Below, in pieces: positions 7,467-15,814 of a stretch of 49,154 nt of DNA. The stretch covers positions 1 through 49,154 of the forward strand of contig JBQTJV010000002.1 in NCBI GenBank assembly GCA_052386775.1, in the 5' to 3' direction. The notes under the pieces are model-generated. The model was not told where the DNA came from. It saw nothing but the letters and a program-made list of their open reading frames with translations, and did not search any database. The first letter of the stretch is position 1; each line of letters begins with the position of its first letter. Source of the DNA: DSOT01 sp052386775 (GTDB taxonomy: Bacteria > Pseudomonadota > Gammaproteobacteria > Burkholderiales > SG8-41). A program made the translations under genes and the position numbers.

Positions 7467-8560
7467 TGGCGCACAGGCAGATCGGGGTTGCCATCGTCGG
7501 CGCGGGGCGCATCGGGACGCTGCGCGCGCATATCGCCGCCACGCACCCCGGGGTACGCTTCATTGCTGTCTCGGACGCGGACCTGCAGCAGGCGAGGACG
7601 CTCGCCCAGAAGGCGAACGCTCATCTCGTTTGCCAGGAAAACATGGAGGCGATATCGCATCCCGACGTGGATGCCGTGATCGTGTCCACCAGCGAGCACG
7701 AACACACCGCGCCAGTCCTGCAGGCGCTGGAGCGCGGCAAGGCCGTCCTCGTCGAAAAGCCGATTGCGCTCGAACTCGAGGATGCGAGCCGGATTCTCGC
7801 CGCGCTCGAAACCACCGGCGGGAATCTCCGCGTCGGATACAGCCGCCGCTTCAAGCGGCGTTATCTCACAGCGAGGGAACAGTTGAAGCGCGGCCGGCTC
7901 GGAAAAGTCGTCGGCGTGTCGGCGCGGCTGTACAACACGCGCGCCCAGGTCTGCCAGATGCTCGATCGCAACCCCGGGGCGACGCCGGTGGTCGATTCGC
8001 TCACCTACTACGTCGACCTGCTCGGCTGGTTTCTTCCGGACAATCCCGTGGTGGAGGTGTCGGCCTGGGGACAGGCCGGTGCGATACGGGCGCGCGGCTA
8101 CAACTGCGACGACGTGACCTGGGCCATCCTGCGGCTCGCCGACGGCGCGCTGGTCAATCTCGGCGTGAGCTTCGCGTTGTCGGACAAGTACCCGTCGCTC
8201 GGTTACAGCGGCCGCTTCGAGATACTGGGTACCGAAGGTTCGCTCATCATCGACGACGATCATCTCGATCAACTGCTGTACACCGAACGGGGCATCCCGC
8301 ACATCTACATCCCGGACCATACGGTGAACATGGCGTTTCTCGGCAGCTCGGCGCCGGGCGACTGGGCGGAAGGCGACTTCTGGGGACCGCTCGCCAGCGA
8401 AACGCGGGCGTGGCTCGATCACCTCACCACTGGCCGGCCGTGTGCGCTGACCACCGCCGAGGAGGCGCGCAACAATCTCGCGGTGACCCTCGCCATCGAG
8501 CACGCGGTCGCCAGCGGGAGGCCGGTCGCGCTCGGCGCGCGTGTCCCATCCGCGCCCTGA
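7466..8560 (+). CDS. Gfo/Idh/MocA-family oxidoreductase, altered catalytic position
   Basis: A 364-aa NAD(P)-dependent dehydrogenase of the glucose-fructose oxidoreductase/inositol dehydrogenase family. The Rossmann motif AIVGAGRIG is at residues 9-17 and the conserved lysine loop reads VEKPIAL. The usual catalytic G-x-H-x-x-D segment is VVDSLTYYVDLLGW here, so Tyr replaces the expected His, and the substrate or chemistry may differ from sugar or inositol oxidation. The start is the ATG of the TGATG overlap with the Bug gene upstream. A longer frame from 7424 would overlap the Bug gene and is rejected. It is followed 71 bp later by a second Bug gene with its own ribosome-binding site, consistent with one operon through to the dehydratase genes. 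Confidence 0.88.
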   Translation: MAHRQIGVAIVGAGRIGTLRAHIAATHPGVRFIAVSDADLQQARTLAQKANAHLVCQENMEAISHPDVDAVIVSTSEHEHTAPVLQALERGKAVLVEKPIALELEDASRILAALETTGGNLRVGYSRRFKRRYLTAREQLKRGRLGKVVGVSARLYNTRAQVCQMLDRNPGATPVVDSLTYYVDLLGWFLPDNPVVEVSAWGQAGAIRARGYNCDDVTWAILRLADGALVNLGVSFALSDKYPSLGYSGRFEILGTEGSLIIDDDHLDQLLYTERGIPHIYIPDHTVNMAFLGSSAPGDWAEGDFWGPLASETRAWLDHLTTGRPCALTTAEEARNNLAVTLAIEHAVASGRPVALGARVPSAP

Positions 8561-8631
8561 TGGCCGGCAAGGAAGGCACGCGGCGCGCACGGTAACGATG
8601 CGCCAGCGAATCACCACAAGGGAGGAAAGTC

Positions 8632-9624
8632 ATGGGCGTTGAGAAGAATCACCGGTACGGCGCGATTCCCGCCGTCGCCGCGCTGATGTACTTTGCGGCG
8701 CCAGGCGTGATTGCGCAGGACAACTATCCCACGCGCCCGGACCGTCTGATCGTGGCGTCATCGCCCGGCGGCGGGACGGAGGCCTCGGCGCGCATCGTCG
8801 CGACCAAGCTTTCCGAGGTCCTGGGCCAGCAGGTGGTGGTCGACAACCGGCCCGGTGCGGCGACGATGATCGGCGCCGAAGTCACCGCGCGCGCCGCGCC
8901 CGACGGCTACACGCTGCTGCTCACCAACAGCTCGATGACGATCGTGCCGTCGATGCGCAAGAATCCGCCCATGGAAATACTGCGCGGACTGGCGCCGATC
9001 AGCCTCGTGTCGACCAACCCGCAGATCCTCGTGGGGCATCCGTCATTGCCGGCGCAGGACACCCGGCAGCTCATCGCCTTCGCCAAGTCGCGTCCGGGGC
9101 AGTTGAACTATGCCGCCGGCTCGTACGGCGGCAACGTGCACCTGTGCATGGCGCTCTTTGTACAGATGGCGGGCGTGGACATCGTCTACGTGCCCTACAA
9201 GAGCGGCAACGCCGGACTGGTGGACGTGCTCGCGGGACAGGTGCCGCTCATCATGGCGAGCATACTGAGCGCGCTGCCGCACACGAAGAGCGGCAAGCTC
9301 CGGGCCTACGGCGTCACCACGGCCGAACGCTCGCCCGCGGTACCGAACGTGCCGACCATCGCCGAGGGCGGCGTTGCGGGTTACGACGCGAGCCAGTGGT
9401 TCGGCATGCTGGCGCCGCTTGCGACGCCGCGGGCCATCGTCAACAAGCTGCATGGCGATCTGCTGGCGACGCTTAAGGACCCGGAAGTGCAGAAACGGTT
9501 CGCTTTCGACGGTTCCCGAGCGATCTGGAGCGCTACGCCCGACGAGTTCGGAAAATTCATCCGCAGCGAAGAAACCAAATGGGCGAAAGTGATCAAGGAT
9601 GCGGGCATCAAGCCTGTCAACTGA
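8632..9624 (+). CDS. Bug-family periplasmic substrate-binding protein (Bug 2)
   Basis: A 330-aa exported protein; signal peptide about residues 1-28, ending GVIAQ. The domain start YPTRPDRLIVASSPGGGTE has Glu where most family members have Asp, a residue in the first ligand-binding loop. The second loop is RAAPDGYTLLLTN. A strong GGGAGG ribosome-binding site precedes the ATG. Fourteen bases after its stop comes the large subunit of an aconitase-type dehydratase, so this binding protein probably captures a hydroxy- or unsaturated dicarboxylate handled by that enzyme (inference from operon structure). Confidence 0.92.
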   Translation: MGVEKNHRYGAIPAVAALMYFAAPGVIAQDNYPTRPDRLIVASSPGGGTEASARIVATKLSEVLGQQVVVDNRPGAATMIGAEVTARAAPDGYTLLLTNSSMTIVPSMRKNPPMEILRGLAPISLVSTNPQILVGHPSLPAQDTRQLIAFAKSRPGQLNYAAGSYGGNVHLCMALFVQMAGVDIVYVPYKSGNAGLVDVLAGQVPLIMASILSALPHTKSGKLRAYGVTTAERSPAVPNVPTIAEGGVAGYDASQWFGMLAPLATPRAIVNKLHGDLLATLKDPEVQKRFAFDGSRAIWSATPDEFGKFIRSEETKWAKVIKDAGIKPVN

Positions 9625-9637
9625 AGGAGCAAGCGCA

Positions 9638-10909
9638 ATGAGCGGCATGCACGCGTTGCACAAGATCCTCGCCGAGAAGTCGCGTCCGCGGCGCACTGCG
9701 GTTGCGGCCGGGGAGTTTCTCGAGGTCGAGCCCGACGTATTCGGTGTCATCGTCGGGGTGAATGGCACGGAGGCGAAACGCATGGCCGCCGATCTCGACG
9801 AACTCGGGATCAAGGACCTGCCGCTGAAGGACCGCATCTACGCGGTTTCCGATCATGCGGCCCCGGCGCCGACGCTGGCGCTCGCCGAGGCGCAGAAATC
9901 ATGGCGGGATTTCTTCCGCTCGCGCGGCATCCGCATGTTCGACGGTGGCGCCGGTGTCTCGCATCTCGTGCTGTGCGAGGAAGGGCTGGTGCGCCCGGGC
10001 ATGCTGGCGATTGCGATCGACTCGCACGCCTCGACCATGGGCGGGGTCGGTGCGTATGCGACGTCGCTGGGCGGCGGCCGTCTCACGCTCTACGCCATCG
10101 GGCGCTACGTCATCGAGGTGCCGAAAGTCACGCTGGTGCGCATTAGCGGAAAACTCAAACCCGGTGTACTCGGCCGCGATGCCTCGCTCTATATCAATGG
10201 TCGGCTCGGGCAGCGCGGCGCGTACCAGAACGCAGTGGAGTTCGGCGGCCCCTTCATCGAGAGCCTGAGCATGGACATGCGGTTCACGTTTACCAACATG
10301 GGCACGGAAATGGGCGCGGTTTCGTCGTACATCCAGCCCGACGCGACGACGCTCGAATGGGTGAACCGGCGCAGCGGCCCCACCTATACGGTCTACGAGA
10401 CCGATCGCGATTTTGTCTACGACGCTGTCCACGAGATCGACATATCGGGCATCGGCCCGCAGATTGCGCTGCCCCATGCGCCGGACGACGTCAAGCCCGT
10501 CGACGAGGTGGCGGGCCGCCGCGTCGATCAGGCGTATATCGGCTCCTGCGCGAGCGGCCGGCTCGAGGACATGGCGGAGGCCGCCCGCGTGCTCAAGGGC
10601 CGCAAGGTGCATCCCGATGTGCGTCTCATCGTCACGCCTGGCTCGCGGGAAGTGCTGATGGCCGCGAATGCGCTGGGCTATATCCAGACGATGCACGAGG
10701 CGAACGCAATCGTGACCAGCTCCAACTGCGGGGCGTGTCCCGGGCTGCACGGCGGAATACTCGCGCCCGGCGAGGTGGCGATAACCTCCATCACGCGCAA
10801 CTTCGAAGGCCGCATGGGTACGGGCGCGGAAATCTATCTGGCCTCGCCTGCCACCGTCGCGGCGTCGGCGATCGAGGGACGCATCACCAGTCCGCTCGCT
10901 TATCTGTGA
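9638..10909 (+). CDS. Aconitase/3-isopropylmalate dehydratase-family large subunit (copy 1)
   Basis: A 423-aa [4Fe-4S] hydro-lyase large subunit. The three cluster cysteines are visible: C304 in GSCASGR, and C364 and C367 in NCGACPG. The active-site segment AIDSHAST (D128-S129-H130) is kept. LeuC proteins normally show GSCTNGR and PGCSMC at these places, so this is a divergent relative and probably not the leucine-pathway enzyme. Alternatives are hydratases acting on citraconate, maleate or substituted maleates. The ATG at 9638 has an AAGGAG ribosome-binding site; the longer frame from 9599 overlaps the Bug gene and is rejected. The small subunit follows after 14 bp, with its own AGGAGG. Confidence 0.88.
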   Translation: MSGMHALHKILAEKSRPRRTAVAAGEFLEVEPDVFGVIVGVNGTEAKRMAADLDELGIKDLPLKDRIYAVSDHAAPAPTLALAEAQKSWRDFFRSRGIRMFDGGAGVSHLVLCEEGLVRPGMLAIAIDSHASTMGGVGAYATSLGGGRLTLYAIGRYVIEVPKVTLVRISGKLKPGVLGRDASLYINGRLGQRGAYQNAVEFGGPFIESLSMDMRFTFTNMGTEMGAVSSYIQPDATTLEWVNRRSGPTYTVYETDRDFVYDAVHEIDISGIGPQIALPHAPDDVKPVDEVAGRRVDQAYIGSCASGRLEDMAEAARVLKGRKVHPDVRLIVTPGSREVLMAANALGYIQTMHEANAIVTSSNCGACPGLHGGILAPGEVAITSITRNFEGRMGTGAEIYLASPATVAASAIEGRITSPLAYL

Positions 10910-10923
10910 CAGGAGGCGCCTGA

Positions 10924-11433
10924 ATGAAACTGACCGGCAAAGTCTGGAAGTTTGCGCAGGACGACATCAACACGGGGCTGATCCGCAAGCAGATGTACAA
11001 CCATCTGCCGCCCCACGAGCAGGGCAGGCACTGCATGGAATCGCTCGACCCGGAATTTCCGAAGAACGCGCAACCCGGCGACTTCATCGTGGCGGGAAAG
11101 AACTTCGGCTGCGGCTCTTCAACGCCGGCGCACTATGCCATCGCTGCGCTGGGCATTCCGGTTATCGTGGCGGAGTCTTTCGGTTCGCTGTTCTTCAGCA
11201 ACTGCGTGGGCGGCGCGATCTGGCCGATTATCTGCCCCGGCATCGTCGGTCTCGCGGAGACGGGCGACACGCTCGAAATCGACACGGACAACTATCTTGT
11301 GCGCAATGTCGCGAGCGGCAAGTCTCTGCAAGCGCGAGCGCTGCCGGAAATCTATCGCGCCATGATACTGGCCGGCGGCGAAAAGCCGTATCTCAAGGCA
11401 CGGCTCGCCCGGCAGTCCTCTGTGGCGCCCTGA
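10924..11433 (+). CDS. Aconitase/3-isopropylmalate dehydratase-family small subunit with altered GSSR motif
   Basis: A 169-aa swivel-domain subunit. It pairs with the large subunit encoded just upstream to close the active site over the Fe-S cluster. The DDINTGLI start and the VIVAESFGSLFFSNC segment are typical of LeuD-type proteins. The substrate loop at residues 62-70 reads GCGSSTPAH, where LeuD and aconitase have GSSRE. The Ser pair, which includes the catalytic base of aconitase, is kept. The Arg that binds a substrate carboxylate is Thr, and the following Glu is Pro. Substrate specificity should therefore differ from isopropylmalate. It is the last gene of the plus-strand operon and converges with a TPR lipoprotein gene 128 bp away. 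Confidence 0.87.
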   Translation: MKLTGKVWKFAQDDINTGLIRKQMYNHLPPHEQGRHCMESLDPEFPKNAQPGDFIVAGKNFGCGSSTPAHYAIAALGIPVIVAESFGSLFFSNCVGGAIWPIICPGIVGLAETGDTLEIDTDNYLVRNVASGKSLQARALPEIYRAMILAGGEKPYLKARLARQSSVAP

Positions 11434-11561
11434 GCGCCTGACCAGGGCTAAGATGGTGCGCGTGCCGTATCGCCGCGGCGGTTCCTCTTACGGGCACTGA
11501 TAGCCGGTGAGTGCAGACGGCCGGAAACCGGGCGCGGCGGTGCGCGCGCCGGTCGATCCGA

Positions 11562-13169
11562 TCAGCGCCGGGAAACGAGTTGCCTCGCGCGTGTCAGTTC
11601 GGCCCGGGTCCCTTGCGACTGTGCACACATGGACGCAAGCTTCTCATAGTAACCGCGTGCCTTTATGCGATCGCCTGACTGCTCCGCCGCGAGCGCCGCG
11701 CCGTAAAGCCCGCGGAACCGGTTCGGTTCCTTGACCGTCGCGGCTTCGTACGCCTTCAGCGCTTCGGCAGGCTGTCCCAGTTCCATAAGCATGTCGCCTA
11801 GCAACTCGCGCGCTGGCATGATCGGGCCCGGCGTCACGACGTGCTTCTCCGTCTGATCTTCGTGGTCGGCGGCCGCGCGCATCTGCGCTAACGCTTCCGT
11901 ATTCTTGCCCTCGGCTCGCAGTGCCCACGCGCTCGCGACCTTGATTTGCACCTCGGTCTGTTCGGCCCAGTAACCCAGTTTTCGCGCCTGCAGCGTCGAG
12001 TGCAATTCGTTGAGCCGGGCGATGTGCTGGCGTGCCGCGGTGGCATCCCCCGCGCGCGCAGCACCGAGCGCGCGTGCATAGACCTGCACGGACTCGGCCT
12101 GCGGAAAACGCTTCCAGTCGGCCTCGGATATCGCGGGATGCAGGGTGATCCGTGCAGCTTCGTTCCAGCGCCCGCGTTCCAGAGCGAGACGTGCAGGCAT
12201 CGCGGCCATGCCGAAGGCGACCGCCAGATTCGGATTCTTCGCGGCGGCGGTCTTCTCCGATTCCGCCCATACCTGCTCCGCCAGCTTGTCCTCGGCCAAT
12301 TGCAGATAGGCATAGGTCATGTAGTCGCGTGCATGCGTGGCGGCTGCCAGCGCGCCCCGGGCCGCCTGCTCGCTGCCCTTGTTTGCCGCAATGGACTCGC
12401 GCCAGTAGCCGACCCGCGTGAAGATGTGCGAGGGCATGTGCTGCGCATGCGCCGCATCGGGCGCGATACGAGCGTAACGCCGTGCCGAAACGAGGCCTTT
12501 GTCGGCGATCGGGGGATAGTCGTAGCTGTGTATCAGGTAGTGCGCGACGCCTGGATGATTCGGGTGCGACTTGAACAGCGGCTCGAGCAGCTGCGCCGCC
12601 TTCAGTGGGCGGCCGAACTTCTTGTCGTTCAAATCGTGGTTCGCGCTCAGTGACAACGCATAAAGTATCCGCGCTTCCATGTCGTCGGGATGACGTGCCG
12701 CCAGTTTTTCCATGGCTGCCTCGTAAGCGAGCGCACGTGCCCTGTGCGGCGTGGACTCGTGGTTTTCATAGAGCTTTGCGAGCGCCTCGATATAGTCCCG
12801 CTCGCGCTGGGTGCCTGCGCCGATCTGCCGGGCTCTGGCGATCGCTGCGGCGCCTTCCTTGAGTCTCAGGCTCACCGGCCATGCGAACGGGTTGTCGGAG
12901 GCGATCATCGCCAAGCCCCAGTGTGCCATCCCGCATCGTGGATCGGTCTGAGCGATGTCTTCGAAAGCGGCCTTGCCCCTGTTCCAGTCAAAAGAGTGAT
13001 AGAGCGCCATCGCGCGATGGAATTTCTGCTGCGCCTCGGCGGAGCACGAAGTCTGGAATCGGACTTCGCCGAGCGTTTCAGTGCCATAACCATGTCCTTG
13101 ATCATCGGTTGCGCACGCAGTCAGCATGGCGGTAACTGCTGCGCTCAGGAAGAGTCTACTTGCGTTCAC
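11562..13169 (-). CDS. Tetratricopeptide-repeat lipoprotein
   Basis: A 535-aa exported protein. Its lipobox MLTAC (Cys19) predicts an acylated N-terminus. The body consists of helical repeats of TPR type, with a repeat-rich C-terminal half (ARELLGDMLMELGQPAEALKAYEAA). The middle carries conserved His-rich segments GVAHYLIHSYDYP and DAAHAQHMPSHIF, which suggest a metal or ligand site. Relatives are annotated only as TPR proteins. The start is a GTG at 13169 with a strong AAGGAGG ribosome-binding site 6 bp upstream. It lies alone on the minus strand, downstream of the second dehydratase large subunit with a 242-bp gap, and has a candidate promoter there. Function unknown. Confidence 0.85.
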   Translation of the reverse strand: MNASRLFLSAAVTAMLTACATDDQGHGYGTETLGEVRFQTSCSAEAQQKFHRAMALYHSFDWNRGKAAFEDIAQTDPRCGMAHWGLAMIASDNPFAWPVSLRLKEGAAAIARARQIGAGTQRERDYIEALAKLYENHESTPHRARALAYEAAMEKLAARHPDDMEARILYALSLSANHDLNDKKFGRPLKAAQLLEPLFKSHPNHPGVAHYLIHSYDYPPIADKGLVSARRYARIAPDAAHAQHMPSHIFTRVGYWRESIAANKGSEQAARGALAAATHARDYMTYAYLQLAEDKLAEQVWAESEKTAAAKNPNLAVAFGMAAMPARLALERGRWNEAARITLHPAISEADWKRFPQAESVQVYARALGAARAGDATAARQHIARLNELHSTLQARKLGYWAEQTEVQIKVASAWALRAEGKNTEALAQMRAAADHEDQTEKHVVTPGPIMPARELLGDMLMELGQPAEALKAYEAATVKEPNRFRGLYGAALAAEQSGDRIKARGYYEKLASMCAQSQGTRAELTRARQLVSRR

Positions 13170-13319
13170 GCAATCCTCCTTGGAGTATGGGGAACAAATA
13201 CATCCGCATGCTCACGAGGGCGCTGGAGGCGGCGCGGATCAGCAAACGGCGAGCAGCCCCAGACGCTTCACGTCACAGCGGATGCCGTAGCCCCGATCCC
13301 ACACCATCGGGGGAGCGAA

Positions 13320-13350
13320 AGTATAAGCTCAAGGCGGGGGCGTTTGGCAA
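13320..13350 (-). promoter_or_regulatory. Candidate sigma70 promoter for the TPR lipoprotein gene
   Basis: On the minus strand, TTGCCA (13350-13345) and TATACT (13325-13320) are separated by 19 bp, about 150 bp upstream of the GTG start. The -10 is good and the spacer long. A 22-codon open frame (starting MVWDRGYG) lies between this promoter and the gene; it could be a leader peptide or chance. The rest of the 242-bp gap 13170-13411 shows nothing else I can support. Confidence 0.3.
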
Positions 13351-13411
13351 TGAACCGTACCAGGGACGCGACACCTGCAGGGCGCCGCCTCGGAGGGCAA
13401 ACGCGATGGGG

Positions 13412-14683
13412 TCAGGCGAACTCGCGGGGGTCGGTGATGCAGCCCGAGACAGCGGAGGCGGCTACGGTTGCCGGGCTGCCGAGATAGAGTTTCGCATCCT
13501 TCGCGCCGAAGCGGCCCGCGCCGTTTGCGACCGCGGAAGAAATCGAGACCTCGCCCGAGTGGATGAGGCCGGTGCGGCCGCTCGCGCACACGCCGCATCC
13601 CGCCGGCATGATCATGGCCCCGGCGTCGTGAAACACATCGAAAAGCCCATCCTGTCGCATGCGCCGCGTGGAGTCTTCCGAGCCGGGCGTAACGATGAGC
13701 CGCACGCCCGGCGCAAGATGTCGCCCGCGCAGAATATTTCCCGCGGCGATGAGGTCGTCGTACATGCCCGAGCCGCAGGAGCCGATGAAAGCGTGATCGA
13801 TGCGCGTGCCGGCGACTTCCGCCAGATCGACCGCGTTGTGCGGCGCTCCAGGCAGCGCCACTTGCGGCTCGAGACCGCTCACGTCCATGTCGATTGCAGC
13901 GTCATAGCGCGCATCGAGATCGGGATACACCGGCGCAAACGGGCGTTGCGCACGCTGACGCGCCGCTGCCACGATCTGCTGTGACGGCGGAAAAAAAACG
14001 CCTATCGCGCGCATCTCCGTCGGCGTGCTGCACAGCGAAACCCGTGCGGCAAGACCGAACTGGTCCAGATCTCCGGCGAATTCGAGCACGCGGTAATCGA
14101 TGTCGACGCCGAACTCGCCGCCCGGCTTCAGTCGTTTTCCGATCTGAAAACCGAGATCTCTCGCGTAGACGCCCGCCTTGAGCCTGCCCCTGATCGTCAG
14201 CTTGACCGAGTGCGGCACCAGCGTCCACACCGTTCCGGTGGCAAGCACGCGCGAAATCTCGGTGCCCACGCGTATCGCCAGCGCGCCGATGCCGCCGGCA
14301 TTGGTGCAGTGGCGGTCGTTGTCGAAATAAAAAGTGCCCGGCAGAACCAATCCGCGTTCCATCGGAAAGATGTGCCCGTGGCCGCCCTGGCCGGCGTCAT
14401 AGAAATGCGTGACGCCCCACGCGCGCGCGGCTTTTCGGTTGAACGCACCGCGGGCCGCGGCGCGCTCGTTGGTGTAGACCACATCGTGGTCGGTCACCAT
14501 CAGCACGCGATCGGGGTCGAACAGCCGGTCGATGCCGATCGCATCCATTTCCTGCTTCGCGCCCATCACCACGCCATCGTGAATAATGACGAGATCGGCC
14601 AACGGGTTAACGATGTCCCCGGCGCGCGTGTCGTGCAGGCCGGCGGCGCGCGCGAGAATCTTTTCAGCGGCAGTCATTCCCAT
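13412..14683 (-). CDS. Aconitase/3-isopropylmalate dehydratase-family large subunit (copy 2, unpaired)
   Basis: A 423-aa large subunit, the same length as copy 1 but clearly divergent from it. Cluster cysteines are C303 (GSCGSGM), C363 and C366 (AGCGVCASG). The normally invariant DSHT segment is replaced by DNDRHCTN (121-128), with the His kept. The C-terminal SPATVAASAVSG segment matches copy 1. No small-subunit gene lies next to it; the only one in the window belongs to copy 1 on the other strand. It could share that small subunit, use one elsewhere, or act alone. It is divergent from a Bug gene across a 72-bp gap containing a palindrome. Probably a hydratase of an unidentified carboxylate. 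Confidence 0.82.
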   Translation of the reverse strand: MGMTAAEKILARAAGLHDTRAGDIVNPLADLVIIHDGVVMGAKQEMDAIGIDRLFDPDRVLMVTDHDVVYTNERAAARGAFNRKAARAWGVTHFYDAGQGGHGHIFPMERGLVLPGTFYFDNDRHCTNAGGIGALAIRVGTEISRVLATGTVWTLVPHSVKLTIRGRLKAGVYARDLGFQIGKRLKPGGEFGVDIDYRVLEFAGDLDQFGLAARVSLCSTPTEMRAIGVFFPPSQQIVAAARQRAQRPFAPVYPDLDARYDAAIDMDVSGLEPQVALPGAPHNAVDLAEVAGTRIDHAFIGSCGSGMYDDLIAAGNILRGRHLAPGVRLIVTPGSEDSTRRMRQDGLFDVFHDAGAMIMPAGCGVCASGRTGLIHSGEVSISSAVANGAGRFGAKDAKLYLGSPATVAASAVSGCITDPREFA

Positions 14684-14714
14684 GGGGTGAGTATATCGTC
14701 TCTCTTTCCCGGGG

Positions 14715-14722
14715 TGATATCA
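14715..14722. promoter_or_regulatory. Palindrome in divergent intergenic region
   Basis: TGATATCA is a perfect 8-bp palindrome midway between the minus-strand dehydratase start (14683) and the plus-strand Bug start (14756). Its central position fits a shared operator controlling both genes, but an 8-bp palindrome alone is weak evidence. Confidence 0.25.
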
Positions 14723-14755
14723 TCGGCGCGACGCGATCACATGGTGGAGAAAAGA

Positions 14756-15742
14756 ATGAAGTGGCTTGCCGGCGTGACGAACTTGTTGACGGCGTTGCTG
14801 GTGTGCGCAGCGTTTCCCGCGCAAGCGCAATGGAAGCCGGAAAAGACGGTGGAGATCATCGCCCCGTCCGGCCCCGGCGGCACCACCGACCGCACGGCGC
14901 GTCTCGTCGCAAAAATCCTCGCGCAGAACAAGCTGGTCGATGTGCCGGTCAACGTCGTGAACAGGCCCGGGGGCAGCGGCACGATCGGCCTCAACTATCT
15001 CAATCAGCACCCGGGCGACGGCCACTACATCATCATCGCGACCACCGGCTCGATCAGCAATCACATCCTGGGGCTGATTCCCTACAATCACACCGCCTTC
15101 ACGCCGCTGGCGATGCTGTTCGAGGAATATCTCGGCGTCAACGTGCGCGCCGACGCCGCGATCAAGAGCGGCGCGGATCTGGTTGCGCGCCTGAAGCAGG
15201 ACCCGCAGTCGGTGAGCTTCGGCGTCTCGACCAGCCTGGGGGGCGGAAATCACACGACCCTCACCACCTGCCTGCGCGCGGGCGGCGTCGATATCAGGCG
15301 GCTCAAGACCGCGATATTTCCGGGCGGCGCGGCGACGACCACCGCGCTGCTGGGCGGCCACGTGGACGTGATCAATACCGGGCTCGGCAACATGGTGGCG
15401 CACCTGCGCAGCGGCAAGCTGCGCACGCTCGCCATCTCCGCGCCCAAGCGCATGTGGGGCGATTTCGCGGCGGTGCCGACGTGGCGCGAACAGGGCGTGC
15501 CCGCGGATTCCTCGAGCTGGCGCGGGCTGATGGGGCCGAGAGGCATGACGGCGGAGCAGATCGCCTACTGGGACAAGGTCTTCGCCGCGCTGGCCCAGAC
15601 CGAGGAATGGAAGAAGGATCTGGAAGCGAACTTCTGGGTGAACGGTTACGCCGGTGCGCAGGCTGCGCGCAAGCGCCTCGACGACGAATACGCCGAGTAC
15701 AAGGCCGTGCTCACCGAGCTGGGGCTTGCGAAACTGCGGTAA
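14756..15742 (+). CDS. Bug/TctC-family substrate-binding protein, divergent WKPE subgroup (Bug 3)
   Basis: A 328-aa exported protein; signal peptide residues 1-22 ending AQAQ. The mature domain starts WKPEKTVEIIAPSGPGGTTD rather than the common YPxRPVRIIVPF, and the second loop is HPGDGHYIII. This subgroup, shared with Bug 7 in this window, is closer in style to classical TctC. The ATG at 14756 is chosen for its GGTGGAGA ribosome-binding site 5 bp upstream; the ATG at 14741 lacks one and the open frame to 14210 is antisense to the dehydratase gene. It is divergent from the unpaired dehydratase large subunit and followed by another Bug gene 72 bp downstream. Confidence 0.88.
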   Translation: MKWLAGVTNLLTALLVCAAFPAQAQWKPEKTVEIIAPSGPGGTTDRTARLVAKILAQNKLVDVPVNVVNRPGGSGTIGLNYLNQHPGDGHYIIIATTGSISNHILGLIPYNHTAFTPLAMLFEEYLGVNVRADAAIKSGADLVARLKQDPQSVSFGVSTSLGGGNHTTLTTCLRAGGVDIRRLKTAIFPGGAATTTALLGGHVDVINTGLGNMVAHLRSGKLRTLAISAPKRMWGDFAAVPTWREQGVPADSSSWRGLMGPRGMTAEQIAYWDKVFAALAQTEEWKKDLEANFWVNGYAGAQAARKRLDDEYAEYKAVLTELGLAKLR

Positions 15743-15814
15743 GCACCTTGCAGTGGCACGCCGCGCTGGCTTTGTTATAGAGTATCAAGCCGAATTCGTT
15801 ACGAGGACGACAAA

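Noticed and set aside
9638..11433. Calling the dehydratase pair LeuCD of leucine biosynthesis
   Set aside because: Key motifs differ (GSCASGR, NCGACPG, GSSTP), no leuA or leuB is nearby and the genes are coupled to a Bug protein.
13160..13984. 274-codon plus-strand frame at the end of the second dehydratase gene
   Set aside because: Antisense to conserved dehydratase sequence and has no recognisable domain or ribosome-binding site.
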